From contig NZ_CP110678.1 in NCBI RefSeq assembly GCF_026167545.1, positions 1,671,501 to 1,735,500 of the forward strand: a DNA stretch of 64,000 nucleotides. The letters are read 5' to 3'. This document shows, piece by piece, positions 25,119-34,004 of this stretch. Every line of letters begins with the position of its first letter. Position 1 is the first letter of the stretch. Origin of the DNA: Sphingomonas sp. S1-29. GTDB taxonomy: Bacteria > Pseudomonadota > Alphaproteobacteria > Sphingomonadales > Sphingomonadaceae. The notes under the pieces were generated by a model. That model had not been told where the DNA came from and made no database searches. It saw nothing but the letters and a program-made list of their open reading frames with translations. Both the position numbers and the translations under genes were made by a program.

Positions 25119-26651
25119 TCAATACGCGCGCGCGACCAGGATCCGCTCGACCGCCGGCTTGCCGGTAAAGATACACACCCCGTCGGCCGCCGCCGCGTCG
25201 CCGGGCACGTTGCGCACCGTCAGCTTCAGCTTCTTCAGCCGCTCGACCACCGCGTCCAATTCCGCGCCGGTCGGCTTGGCCCATTCGACCTCGACCCAGC
25301 CGGGATAGCGCTCGCCCTCGGCGAAATGCGCCTCGATCTGCGCAAACTCGGTGACCCCGCGGCGGATGCCCGCCTCGAGCCGTGCGCGCGCCTCGGCATG
25401 GAGCGACGTCTGAATATCCTCGAGCATCGCTGCGGCTCCGGCCACCAGCTCGTCGCGCGGCATGATCGCCGACGCCAGCTTGCCGCTTTCCTGATACAGC
25501 CGGTCGCGGCGAATCACCGCGGCGTTGCCGCCCGCGACGTCGCGCCCGCCGACCTCGATGATGATCGGCGCGCCCTTCTTCACCCAGCCCCAGCGCTTCA
25601 CCTGCGCCTTGGCGGGCTTGGCATCGACCAGCGCGCGCACCGGCTCGCCCAGCGCCGAAAGCTTGGCGAGGTCGGCCTGCAGCGCCTTGGCATAGGTCAG
25701 CACCTCGGCATCCTCGGGCGCGTCGCGCAGCATCGGCACGATCACGATCTGCCACGGCGCGATCATCGGCGGCACGCGCAGCCCGTCATCGTCGCCATGG
25801 ACCATGATGACCCCGCCGACCATCCGCGTCGACACGCCCCAGCTCGTCGTCTGCGCCAGCTCATGCCCGCCATCGGCGTTCTGGAAACGGATATTCTGCG
25901 CCGCCGAAAAGGTCGTGCCCAGGAAGTGCGACGTCCCCGCCTGCAACGCCTTGCCGTCCTGCATCATCGCCTCGATGCTGTAGGTCGCCACCGCGCCGGG
26001 GAAGCGCTCATTCTCGGGCTTCTCGCCCGCCACCACCGGCAGCGCGAGGCAATCCTCGGCGAACGCGCGATAGACTTCGAGCATCTTGAGCGTCTCTTCG
26101 CGCGCCTCGGCCTCGGTCGCGTGCGCGGTATGGCCTTCCTGCCACAGGAACTCGCTGGTCCGCAGGAACATCCGCGTCCGCATTTCCCAGCGCACGACAT
26201 TGGCCCATTGATTGATCAGCACCGGCAAGTCGCGCCACGACTGGATCCAGCGGCTGAACGCAGCGCCGATCACCGTTTCCGAGGTGGGGCGGACGACCAA
26301 AGGCTCCTCAAGCTTGGCGTCGGGATCGACCACCAACTTGCCATCGACCGATTTCAGCCGGTGATGCGTGACCACCGCCATTTCCTTGGCGAAGCCCTCG
26401 ACATGCTCGGCTTCCTTCTCGAAATAGGACAGCGGAATGAACAGCGGGAAATAGCAGTTCTCGTGGCCCGTCGCCTTGATGCGATCGTCGAGCAAGCGCT
26501 GGATCCGCTCCCAGATGCCATATCCCCACGGCCGGATGACCATGCAGCCGCGCACCCCCGATTCCTCGGCCATGTCGGCCTCGGCAATGACGGTCTGATA
26601 CCAACGCGCGAAATCCTGCGCGCGCGTGACGGGAAGAGCATGCTTGATCAT
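25119..26651 (-). CDS. proS: Proline--tRNA ligase, archaeal/eukaryote-type
   Basis: A 510-residue class II synthetase that charges tRNA-Pro. Class II motifs are present: motif 2 region MRTRMFLRTSEFLWQEGHTA and motif 3-like STRMVGGVIMVHGDDDG. It lacks the bacterial insertion domain and ends in the C-terminal zinc-type domain with a terminal Tyr (VARAY), so it is the archaeal/eukaryotic (type 3) form rather than the form most bacteria use. The ATG at 26651 is chosen because the family starts here (MIKHALPVTRAQDFARWYQ); a TTG at 26687 is a less likely alternative. A DMT transporter is divergent. Two tRNA genes in the window include tRNA-Pro(GGG), one of its substrates. Confidence 0.92.
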   Translation of the reverse strand: MIKHALPVTRAQDFARWYQTVIAEADMAEESGVRGCMVIRPWGYGIWERIQRLLDDRIKATGHENCYFPLFIPLSYFEKEAEHVEGFAKEMAVVTHHRLKSVDGKLVVDPDAKLEEPLVVRPTSETVIGAAFSRWIQSWRDLPVLINQWANVVRWEMRTRMFLRTSEFLWQEGHTAHATEAEAREETLKMLEVYRAFAEDCLALPVVAGEKPENERFPGAVATYSIEAMMQDGKALQAGTSHFLGTTFSAAQNIRFQNADGGHELAQTTSWGVSTRMVGGVIMVHGDDDGLRVPPMIAPWQIVIVPMLRDAPEDAEVLTYAKALQADLAKLSALGEPVRALVDAKPAKAQVKRWGWVKKGAPIIIEVGGRDVAGGNAAVIRRDRLYQESGKLASAIMPRDELVAGAAAMLEDIQTSLHAEARARLEAGIRRGVTEFAQIEAHFAEGERYPGWVEVEWAKPTGAELDAVVERLKKLKLTVRNVPGDAAAADGVCIFTGKPAVERILVARAY

Positions 26652-26734
26652 GCGTCGGGCGATAGCCGTGGCGACGAGCCGGAACAAGCTCCTCCCCCGC
26701 GACGGGCGCGGGCACGAGCGACCGGCAGTACGCC

Positions 26735-26787
26735 GCCCCCTCCGTCAGCCCTGCGGGCTGCCACCTCCCCCTGGCGGGGGAGGATTG
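26735..26787. repeat. CCTCCGTCAGCCCTGCGGGC / CCTCCCCCTGGCGGGGGAGG element
   Basis: Two adjacent palindromes, the same pair as at 20399-20449 and 31560-31607, here in the intergenic space between the divergent proS and EamA transporter genes. Confidence 0.8.
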
Positions 26788-26850
26788 GTTGCCCCGCCCC
26801 CTTTCGCCAACCGCTTGCCCCGCCGCGCTCCGCCCCCTACCCGCACGCCC

Positions 26851-27750
26851 ATGCCCGCCAACCGCATCTTCACCGGCATTTCGCTTCGCCTGCTCGCGGC
26901 GCTGTCGCTGTCGGTGATGTTCGCGCTCGGCAAGATCGCCGAGCAGCGCGGCGCGCACCTGGTCGAGATCGTGTTCTGGCGGCAGGCGGCGATGCTGCCG
27001 GTGGTGGTCGCGGTGGTGATGGCGGGCCCCGGGCTCGCGTCGCTGCGCACCGACAAGCCGCGCGCGCATTTCTGGCGGATGATCGTCGGGCTGTCGGGCA
27101 TGTGCCTGAACTTCGCGACGGCCACGATGCTGCCACTGGCCGAGGCCACCACCTTCGGCTTTTCGGTGCCGATCTTCGCGACGATCCTGTCGGCTTTGGT
27201 GCTCGCCGAGCCGGTCGGGCGGCATCGCTGGGCGGCGGTGACGATCGGCTTTGTCGGGGTGTTGATCGTGCTCCAGCCCGGCAGCAGCCATGTGCCGCTC
27301 GCTGGCGCCGCCGTCGCGCTGTCGGGCGCGGTGCTGACCGCCAGCGTCGCCATCCTCATCCGCCAATTGGGCGCGACCGAGCGCGCGACGACGACGGTGT
27401 TCTGGTTCGCCGCCTCGTCGCTGGTGCCGATGGGGATTGCGCTGCCCTTCTTCACCCGCATGCACGATCCGCTCACCTGGGGGCTGATGGCGGGGACCGG
27501 GCTTGCCGGCGGCATCGCCCAGCTCGCGCTCACCGGCGCGCTACGCGCCGCGCCGGTCGCCGTCGTGCTGCCGATGGATTATTCGAGCCTGATCTGGGCG
27601 ACGATCCTCGGTTGGCTGCTGTTCGGCGCGCTGCCGACCCCCTGGACCTGGATCGGCGCGCCGATCGTCATCGCCAGCGGGCTCTACATCGTCTGGCGCG
27701 AGCAGCGGCTGGCGAAAGCAGCGCGGATCGAGGCCGCCGCGGCCGCGTAG
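26851..27750 (+). CDS. DMT family transporter (EamA domains)
   Basis: A 299-residue membrane protein of ten hydrophobic segments made of two EamA repeats (drug/metabolite transporter superfamily). The first half has LAALSLSVMFALGKIAEQ and FWRQAAMLPVVVAVV, and LPLAEATTFGFSVPIFATIL is a typical EamA helix. It probably exports or imports small metabolites; the substrate is unknown. The ATG at 26851 is chosen because the sequence before it is repeat-derived low-complexity coding. It is divergent from proS. Confidence 0.88.
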   Translation: MPANRIFTGISLRLLAALSLSVMFALGKIAEQRGAHLVEIVFWRQAAMLPVVVAVVMAGPGLASLRTDKPRAHFWRMIVGLSGMCLNFATATMLPLAEATTFGFSVPIFATILSALVLAEPVGRHRWAAVTIGFVGVLIVLQPGSSHVPLAGAAVALSGAVLTASVAILIRQLGATERATTTVFWFAASSLVPMGIALPFFTRMHDPLTWGLMAGTGLAGGIAQLALTGALRAAPVAVVLPMDYSSLIWATILGWLLFGALPTPWTWIGAPIVIASGLYIVWREQRLAKAARIEAAAAA

Positions 27751-27770
27751 GCCGGGACGCTTCCCTAATC

Positions 27771-27860
27771 CGTTCGTGCTGAGCTTGTCGAAGCGCTGCC
27801 CTTCTCATGCGAACCGGTCGTTAAGAAAGGACGGTGCTTCGACAGGCTCAGCACGAACGG
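27771..27860. repeat. Inverted repeat, GTGCTGAGCTTGTCGA family
   Basis: CCGTTCGTGCTGAGCTTGTC on the left is matched by GACAGGCTCAGCACGAACGG on the right around a 50-base loop; it lies between the convergent EamA transporter and Mth938-domain genes. Confidence 0.88.
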
Positions 27861-27897
27861 CGGTTGGGTGGGCTTTCCACCCCAAATCCCGACGCCC

Positions 27898-28272
27898 TCA
27901 GTCGAGCGGGTACAGCGCCGCGGCGACCCAGCGCAGTTCGGCGCGCAGCACCCCCCAGGCGCGCGCCGCCGCGCGGCTGTCCATTGGCTCGATCCCGATC
28001 CCGCGCGCATCGAGCGCCTTCACCAGCGCAAGCGGCGGGCGCAGCATCCGGCTGCCGGTCCCCAGGATCACGAACTCGGGCAGCGGATCGAGCGCGAGCA
28101 CGCCAGCCAGGTCATCGACCGCCAGCACATCGACCGCCGGTGGGGTCCAGCCATCGGCGCGTTCGGGGGTGACGATCAGCCCCTCATACACGCCCTCGTC
28201 GACGCGAAAGCCGCGGCCGACGATGCCGGTGATGATCGGCCCCTCGCCCGTGCGATCGCGATCCATCCGCAT
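27898..28272 (-). CDS. Mth938-like domain protein (DUF498/NDUFAF3 family)
   Basis: A 124-residue protein of the Mth938/DUF498 fold: IITGIVGRGFRVDEGVYEGL, LPEFVILGTGSRMLRPP and GIGIEPMDSRAAARAW are all family positions. The mitochondrial relative NDUFAF3 helps assemble respiratory complex I; in alphaproteobacteria the gene is usually placed after secF, as here, where only 3 bp separate it from the secF stop. A role in protein or complex assembly at the membrane is therefore a fair inference, not shown. Confidence 0.9.
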   Translation of the reverse strand: MRMDRDRTGEGPIITGIVGRGFRVDEGVYEGLIVTPERADGWTPPAVDVLAVDDLAGVLALDPLPEFVILGTGSRMLRPPLALVKALDARGIGIEPMDSRAAARAWGVLRAELRWVAAALYPLD

Positions 28273-28275
28273 GGC

Positions 28276-29238
28276 TTAAGGAAGCTCTTTCGACCGCACC
28301 CGCTCGGCGCCTTGCGGCCCGACATCCTTGGGCAGGAAGCTGTCGGGCTTGAGCTTGAGCCACAACAGGATCGCCGCCGAGACATAGACCGACGAGAAGG
28401 TGCCGATCACGATTCCCAACAGCATCGCCGCGGTGAAGCCGAAGATCACGTCGGGGCCGAGCAGCAGCAGGATACCCAGCGTGATCCCCAGCGACAGGCT
28501 GGTGACGACGGTGCGCGACAGCGTCTCGTTGATCGACAGGTCGAGCAGGTCGGCGGTTTCCATCCGGCGATGCTTGCGCATATTCTCGCGGATACGGTCG
28601 TAGACGACGATCGTGTCGTTGAGCGAATAGCCGATGATCGTCAGGATCGCCGCGACGATGTTGAGGTCGAATTCGAGCTGGGTCAGCGCGAAGAACCCCA
28701 GCGTCAGCACCACGTCGTGGAACAGCGCGAACAGCGCGCCGACGCCGAACTGCCATTCGAAGCGGAACCAGATGTACAGCGAGATCGCCAGCATCGCGAG
28801 CGCCAGCGCGATCGCGCCGGTTTCGAACAATTCACCCGAAACCTTGCCCGAAACGCTTTCAACGGCGCCGATCTGCGACGTCGGATAGGCCTGCTGGATG
28901 CCGTTGCGCAGCCGCGTCGCGGCGGCGTCGGCGGCTTCGGTGTCGTCGGGCAGCGGGGTGCGGATCGACACTTCGCGGTCCGACCCGAAGGTCTGGATCG
29001 TCGCGTCCTCGATCCCGAAGCCCTGCATCTGCTGGCGCAGCGTATCGAGCTCGACCGGCTGCTGGAAGCTCACGCGGACCATCTGGCCGCCGACGAAATC
29101 GATTCCCAGGTTGAAGCCGTTGACGAAGCACAGCGCGATGCTGGCGACCAGCAACAGCCCCGACAGCGCCATCGCGACCACGCGATACTTCAGGAACGCG
29201 ATGTTGGTGTGATCGGGAACGAGTTTCAGCGGGCGCAT
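28276..29238 (-). CDS. secF: Protein translocase subunit SecF
   Basis: A 320-residue inner-membrane protein with six helices and a large periplasmic loop. It starts MRPLKLVPDHTNIAFLKYR; FNLGIDFVGGQMVRVSF and the helix-4 region FSLNDTIVVYDRIREN (read here as YSLNDTIVVYDRIRENMRK) are SecF signatures. With SecD and YajC it uses the proton gradient to pull preproteins through SecYEG. It follows secD after 133 bp that hold an inverted repeat, and precedes the Mth938-domain gene. Confidence 0.95.
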   Translation of the reverse strand: MRPLKLVPDHTNIAFLKYRVVAMALSGLLLVASIALCFVNGFNLGIDFVGGQMVRVSFQQPVELDTLRQQMQGFGIEDATIQTFGSDREVSIRTPLPDDTEAADAAATRLRNGIQQAYPTSQIGAVESVSGKVSGELFETGAIALALAMLAISLYIWFRFEWQFGVGALFALFHDVVLTLGFFALTQLEFDLNIVAAILTIIGYSLNDTIVVYDRIRENMRKHRRMETADLLDLSINETLSRTVVTSLSLGITLGILLLLGPDVIFGFTAAMLLGIVIGTFSSVYVSAAILLWLKLKPDSFLPKDVGPQGAERVRSKELP

Positions 29239-29271
29239 GGCAGGCCTTCGTAACGAAGCGACGCGCCCCGC

Positions 29272-29352
29272 CCCGTTCGGGCTGAGCTTGTCGAAGCCCG
29301 CCCCGCGAGCCGGGGGCGCGGGGCGCCCTTCGACAAGCTCAGGGCGAACGGG
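29272..29352. repeat. Inverted repeat inside the secD-secF gap
   Basis: CCCGTTCGGGCTGAGCTTGTC and its complement GACAAGCTCAGGGCGAACGGG enclose a GC-rich loop. It belongs to the GCTGAGCTTGTCGA family and lies between two genes expected to be co-transcribed, so it could lower secF expression or process the transcript. Confidence 0.85.
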
Positions 29353-29371
29353 GAGAAGATCGCGGCGATCA

Positions 29372-30970
29372 TCAAAGGTTCAACGTCTTGGGACGGTTGC
29401 GCTTCAGATAATCGGCAGCGAGCAGCCGGGTGAAGGTCACGCCGGTGAACACCGACGTCACGATGCCGATCGCCAGCACCACCGCGAAACCACGGATCGG
29501 TCCCGACCCGAACGCGAACATGATCGCCGCCGAGATGACGTTGGTGATGTTCGCATCGAAGATCGCGGTCGATGCTTCCTTGTAGCCGAACTCGACCGCC
29601 TGGATCGCCGCGCGCGGGCGCCGCAGCTCCTCGCGGATACGCTCGTTGATCAGCACGTTGGCGTCGACCGCGGCGCCGATCGTCAGCACGAAGCCCGCGA
29701 TGCCGGGCAGCGTCAGCGTCGCGTTGAACAACGCCATGATGCCCATGATCAGCACCGCGTTCACCAGCAGCGACAGCGAGGTGTAGATGCCGAAGCGCAT
29801 ATAGGTGACGACCATGAAAACCATCAGCGCGACCGCGGCGACGATCCCGGCGAGCACGCCGCTCTCGATCGAATCCTGGCCGAGCTCGGCCGACACGGTT
29901 CGCTCCTCGACCACCCGCAGCGCGACGGGCAGTTTGCCCGACCGCAGCGCGATCGCGAGTTCGTTGGCGCTCTCGACGGTGAACCCGCCCGAGATCGTCG
30001 CCGATCCGCCCAGTATCTGTTCGTTGATATTGGGCGCCGAGATCACCTGGTCGTCGACCACGATCGCGAAGGGCTTGCCGACATTCTGCTGGGTCACCTG
30101 CGCAAAGCGGCGGCCACCCTGTGCGTCGAAGCGGATCGCCACCATCGGCGCGCCGGTCTGCGGATCATATTCCTGGCGCGCATCGGCGATCTGGTCACCC
30201 GAGATGATCGTCGAACGCTTCACCGCGATCGGCGCACCCGCCGAGGGATAGGGCAGGACCTGGCTGCCAATCGGCGCCTGCCCCTTGGCGAGTGCCTGCG
30301 GGTCGGTGGCGTTGACGTCGACCAGCTTGAATTCGAGCCGTGCGGTACGCCCCAGCAGCGCTTTCAGCTGCTGCGGGTCGGACAGGCCGGGAACCTGCAC
30401 CACGATGCGGTTGGTGCCCGAACGGATGATCGTCGGCTCGCGCGTGCCGAGTTCGTCGATACGCCGGCGAACGACTTCGGTCGCGTCACCCATCGCCTGT
30501 TCGATCGCCTGCTCGATCCCCGCCTGGGTCGGCGTCATCACAAAGCGCGTCGAATCGCGGACTTCGATATTCCAGTCGCGCTGGCCGGTGACGCCGACGC
30601 CGCTGGTCAGCGGCAACAGCCGCTCGCGCGCGGCATCGACCTGCGAAACGTCGCGGACCATGAAGCTCAGCCGGCCGTCACGCACCGAGATATCGCCGAT
30701 CGCGACGCGCGGGGTGCCGCGACGCATCTCGGTCTGCACGGTGTCGCGCATCGTCTCGAGCCGCTGTGCGGCGACGTCATTGGTATCGGCTTCGAGCAGG
30801 ATGTAGCTGCCGCCCGCCAGATCGAGCCCCAGATTGATCCGCGGCGCGGTCACCCAGGCGGGCAGCCCCGCCTTGACGTTTGCGGGCAGGAAGGTCGGCA
30901 CCGCGAGCAGCGCACAGACCGCGATCGTCAGCCAGACTGCCCAGACCTTCCAGCGGGGAAAATCGAGCAT
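29372..30970 (-). CDS. secD: Protein translocase subunit SecD
   Basis: A 532-residue membrane protein. An N-terminal helix (WAVWLTIAVCALLAVPTFL) is followed by the periplasmic P1 domain with LGLDLAGGSYILLE, and the five-helix C-terminal part has TIGAAVDANVLINERIREEL, the SecD signature. It works with SecF and YajC to complete protein export. The ATG at 30970 shares one base with the yajC stop (TGATG), so translation is coupled. It is shorter than E. coli SecD, as usual in alphaproteobacteria. Confidence 0.95.
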   Translation of the reverse strand: MLDFPRWKVWAVWLTIAVCALLAVPTFLPANVKAGLPAWVTAPRINLGLDLAGGSYILLEADTNDVAAQRLETMRDTVQTEMRRGTPRVAIGDISVRDGRLSFMVRDVSQVDAARERLLPLTSGVGVTGQRDWNIEVRDSTRFVMTPTQAGIEQAIEQAMGDATEVVRRRIDELGTREPTIIRSGTNRIVVQVPGLSDPQQLKALLGRTARLEFKLVDVNATDPQALAKGQAPIGSQVLPYPSAGAPIAVKRSTIISGDQIADARQEYDPQTGAPMVAIRFDAQGGRRFAQVTQQNVGKPFAIVVDDQVISAPNINEQILGGSATISGGFTVESANELAIALRSGKLPVALRVVEERTVSAELGQDSIESGVLAGIVAAVALMVFMVVTYMRFGIYTSLSLLVNAVLIMGIMALFNATLTLPGIAGFVLTIGAAVDANVLINERIREELRRPRAAIQAVEFGYKEASTAIFDANITNVISAAIMFAFGSGPIRGFAVVLAIGIVTSVFTGVTFTRLLAADYLKRNRPKTLNL

Positions 30971-31299
30971 CAGTCGTTCGCGGGCTTGCCGCCGAGCGGC
31001 GTCACTTCGGCGATCGTCGCCTTCACCACGCGGACGCGGACATTCGGCGCGATCTCGACCTCGAGATGCCGGTCCTCGACCTTGGTCACCTTGCCGACCA
31101 GCCCGCCTGCGGTGACGACGGTGTCGCCGCGCTTGGTACCCTCGACCATCGCCTGGAGCGCCTTCATCCGCTTTTGCTGCGGACGGATCATCAGGAAGTA
31201 GAACGCCACGAAGATCAGCAGCAGCGGCGCGATGCCGACGATCTGGCCGGCGATGCCGGGATCGCCTGCGGTCTGGGCGAAAGCGGGAGTGACGAACAT
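30970..31299 (-). CDS. yajC: Preprotein translocase subunit YajC
   Basis: A 109-residue single-helix membrane protein: the hydrophobic segment IAPLLLIFVAFYFLMIRPQ is followed by the YajC motif QQKRMKALQAMVEGTKRGD and VVTAGGLVGKVTKVED. It is the accessory subunit of the SecDF complex and leads the yajC-secD-secF operon. Translation is coupled to secD. The upstream 527 bases carry no gene and must hold the operon promoter. Confidence 0.95.
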   Translation of the reverse strand: MFVTPAFAQTAGDPGIAGQIVGIAPLLLIFVAFYFLMIRPQQKRMKALQAMVEGTKRGDTVVTAGGLVGKVTKVEDRHLEVEIAPNVRVRVVKATIAEVTPLGGKPAND

Positions 31300-31826
31300 G
31301 GGCGCGGATCAGCCTGTCTGGAAGGAGGGACAAAACGCCCCCGTACAAGCGGCGCGCGCTATCATGCACGCAAGGCGCGCGCAACCGCCTGCCCTGTCGG
31401 CGCGGCTCGCGGCGCTGTCCTACAAGCCTCGGCTTTGATACGTTCCGACAATGCCCAGCTTCGCGCCCCGATCGACCGATCTCGTCTTTCGCGCCCGGGG
31501 GAAGGCAAAATGGGGGGTACGTAGTGTAGCTTTTGTAGCCTTCCGAACCGCCGCACCCGCCCCCTCCGTCAGCCTTCGGCTGCCACCTCCCTCTGGCGGG
31601 GGAGGATTTGGGTGGCGGTCTATCCTCCCCCGCCAGGGGGAGGTGGCGGCCGCGCAGCGGTCGTCGGAGGGGGAGGATGGCAACAAGCCTGCGATTATGC
31701 CCCAGGGTTGCCGCAACCGACCCAAACAACCCCCATCATGACGATTCCGCAACGGTTCGTCGCAGGTCATCAAACCGTCATCAGATGCTAACCCAGCATT
31801 AAGCAGGTTCGCCTAGCCGTTAGCCC
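31300..31826. other. Intergenic region between divergent yajC and MCP genes
   Basis: No gene supported. The left part should hold the yajC promoter. 31560-31677 is a block of inverted repeats. The last 100 bases before the MCP start are relatively AT-rich (CATCAAACCGTCATCAGATG, then TAACCCAGCATTAAGCAGG) and may hold that gene's promoter. Confidence 0.7.
31560..31677. repeat. Compound inverted repeat (CCTCCGTCAGCC / CCTCCCCCGCCAGGGGGAGG)
   Basis: Three palindromic units in a row: CCTCCGTCAGCCTTCGGCTG, CCTCCCTCTGGCGGGGGAGG and CCTCCCCCGCCAGGGGGAGG. The ends mirror each other (CCCCCTCCG and CGGAGGGGG). Same family as 20256 and 58863. Confidence 0.8.
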
Positions 31827-33148
31827 ATGAAACCCTTGTCTTTATCGGTCGCCGAGGCCGCCAACAGCGCCGACCGCTGGTTGCGGCCCGACGAATGTGC
31901 GCCGCCCAGCGTGCATCGCGGCGCCCGGCTCGATCACGCGATCGACCTACTCCAGCGAAACCCCGATGCGCGGCTGCTGCCCGTGGTCGATGACGAGCAG
32001 CGCCCGGTCGGCGCGTTGTTCGAAAAGGATATCCGGCGGCTGCTGCTCAATCCTTACGGCCATGCGCTGCTGCGCAACCCGGCCTATGGCGGCAGCCTGT
32101 CGGACTATCTCAAGCCGGTGCCGGTCGCCGAATCCTCGTTGCCGATCGCCGAGCTCATCGCCGCCTATCGCGCCGCGCAGGGCAGCGAGGGGATGGTGCT
32201 CACGCGCAACGGGCGGTTGCACGCGGTGCTCGCCAATCGCCGGCTGGTCGACCTCGCGGCGATCGACGAGCGCGATCGCACCCGCCGCCGGCTGGCGCGC
32301 GCGCAGCAGATCGAGGCGGCCGGCCAGCGCTTCGAAAGCGACGTCGCCGGACTCGCCCGCGACCTCAGCGAGCTCGCCGCGGCGATCCGCACCAACGCGG
32401 TGGCGACGAGCATCCGATCGGCCAACACCGGCGAAAGCGCCGCCGCGGTCGCCGCTGCCGCCACCCAAAGCGCCGACAATCTGGGCGGCATCGCCGAGGA
32501 GGGGCGCCATCTCGCCGACGCGCTGACGCAGATCGTCGGCAGCACGCGCGAGGCGCGGTCGCTCGCCGCCGACGCGGTCGAGCTCGTGGGCGAAGGGCGC
32601 GCGCGGACAATCGAGCTGCAACGCTCGGCGCAATCGATCGACCAGGTCGCGCACATCATCGCGACGATCTCGCGCCAGGTGAAGCTGCTCGCGCTCAACG
32701 CGACGATCGAGGCGGCGCGCGCGCGGGCGAAGCCGGTCGCGGCTTTGCGGTGGTGGCCAACGAAGTGAAATCGCTGTCGGACCAGACCGCGCGCGCCGCC
32801 GACACCGTCACCCAGCATATCGTCGAAATCGGCGGTTCGGTGAATGCTGTGGCTTGCACCTATGCGCGCATCGACGACGCGATCGCAGCGATCGCCGACC
32901 GATCGGGGCACATCATGCTGGCAATCGATGACCAGCACGAGGCGACCCACCGGATCACGCGCCATGTGCGCGAAGCAGTCGCCGCCGCCGCCGCGACCAA
33001 GGTCGACGCTGGCGACATCGCCTCGGCCGCCGACACTGCGCGCGCAGCTGCGCTGGCGATGGAGAGCCTCGCGGCGCGCCTGGTTTCGGGCGCCGAAGCG
33101 CTCACCGGCCAGACCGATCATTTCCTGCGCGAAATACGCGCATCATGA
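31827..33148 (+). pseudogene. Soluble CBS-domain methyl-accepting chemotaxis protein, frameshifted
   Basis: A cytoplasmic chemoreceptor without membrane helices. Residues about 20-155 look like a CBS pair (ARLLPVVDDEQRPVGALFEK and MVLTRNGRLHAVLANRRLVD). The MCP signalling hairpin follows, with QVKLLALNATIEAARA. The normal continuation would be GEAGRGFAVVANEVKSLSDQ, but a CG-dinucleotide run at 32715-32725 is two bases too long, so the first frame ends at 32768 after ARAKPVAALRWWPTK. The second frame resumes exactly with VVANEVKSLSDQTARAAD and runs to 33148. The combined length is two bases off a multiple of three. It could be a pseudogene, a slippage-switched gene or a sequence error; without the shift it would encode about 439 residues. 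Confidence 0.85.
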
Positions 33149-33159
33149 GTCGCGGGCGC

Positions 33160-33400
33160 CTACCGCACCGGGAAGCGCTTATCGTGTCGAACTACGGCCT
33201 TTCGCACCACGCTTCGCGGCCACCGCGCAAAATCCCGAAGGGCGCGCGGCGGCGGCTGGCGCCGACATCTTGTCTTCGGGCTCGGGGTGCGGCTGCACTC
33301 CATGCGGGTCGGCCAGCGATGTCCGGTGCGCGTGGTCGCAAAGCCTTGCCAGGCGATGCAGTCGCGCCAATGGGAATTCCTCGGATGTAAGTCTTATCGG
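33160..33400 (+). pseudogene. Possible decayed PilZ-domain gene
   Basis: No open frame spans this stretch, but pieces in three frames join into a PilZ-like order: FAPRFAATAQNPEGRAAAAG and ADILSSGSG in one frame, VRLHSMRVGQRCPVRV in the next, then GRKALPGDAV, then QWEFLGCK. PilZ domains have an N-terminal Arg motif, a (D/N)xSxxG motif and a late G(C/V)xF-like strand. At least three single-base shifts would be needed, so if real it is dead. It lies just after the frameshifted chemoreceptor. The call rests on motif order only. Confidence 0.35.
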
Positions 33401-33574
33401 CGCAGTAACCATTGCCGCCGATACCTGTTCCAGTCCGTACGGGTGCGTACTCGACAAAGAAATATGGCCAAAGGGCGGAACCATCGGCGCGCCGCGGTGG
33501 CAGGGTGAATCGCCGATCATCGACGCTGCCCTCTTGCGCGCTGCTCCGCTTCGGCCTAGACGCCCGCCTTCGGT

Positions 33575-33651
33575 CGGGGCGTAGCGCAGCCTGGTAGCGC
33601 ATCACACTGGGGGTGTGGGGGTCGCAGGTTCGAATCCTGTCGCCCCGACCA
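33575..33651 (+). tRNA. tRNA-Pro (anticodon GGG)
   Basis: A 77-base cloverleaf. The acceptor CGGGGCG pairs with CGCCCCG (33641-33647); the D arm is GCGC-AGCCTGGTA-GCGC; the anticodon stem is TCACA/TGTGG with loop CTGGGGG, giving anticodon GGG; the T arm contains GGTTCGAATCC. The CCA end is encoded. No integrase or attachment-site duplicate is visible beside it. Confidence 0.96.
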
Positions 33652-34004
33652 AAACTTCCGGGGAGCGGTGGATCACCCCCCTTGCGGCACATAGCCCGCC
33701 GCCGATGCTTCAGGTATCGGCCACCAGCACAACCACATCGCCGACCTGACCGTTGCCGGTGCAATCATTGCGACGATGTTAGCCTATTCATTAACCCGAA
33801 AGGCGCATCATGCGATCGGGAACAGCATGGACTATTGACGCGAGGGCGGGGGGTCGCCGACGCAGCAATCCTGTCGTGCTACCCATGCAATAAGCTTGTC
33901 AGTCAATTGCTTTGACGTTCGTCCGTTCCAGAATTTGGCTCGTATCTTGTCGCTACATGTATTTGACTCCCCCGCCCCGGTCGCTGGTACCATCGTATAA
34001 GTGT
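33652..34004. other. Intergenic region before the GAF-GGDEF-EAL gene
   Basis: No gene supported. The last 150 bases are AT-rich for this genome (for example TTTGACGTTCGTCCGTTCCA and GTATCTTGTCGCTACATGTA), so the promoter of the downstream gene is probably here. Codons upstream of 34005 are in frame but lack protein-like composition. Confidence 0.6.

Noticed and set aside
25017..27782. A plus-strand frame of about 920 codons across proS and the EamA transporter
   Set aside because: It runs across two real genes, one of them (the EamA transporter) on the same strand in another frame, and through repeats; no family character.
33575..33651. An integration site for a mobile element at tRNA-Pro
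   Set aside because: No integrase gene and no repeated 3' end of the tRNA are visible nearby.
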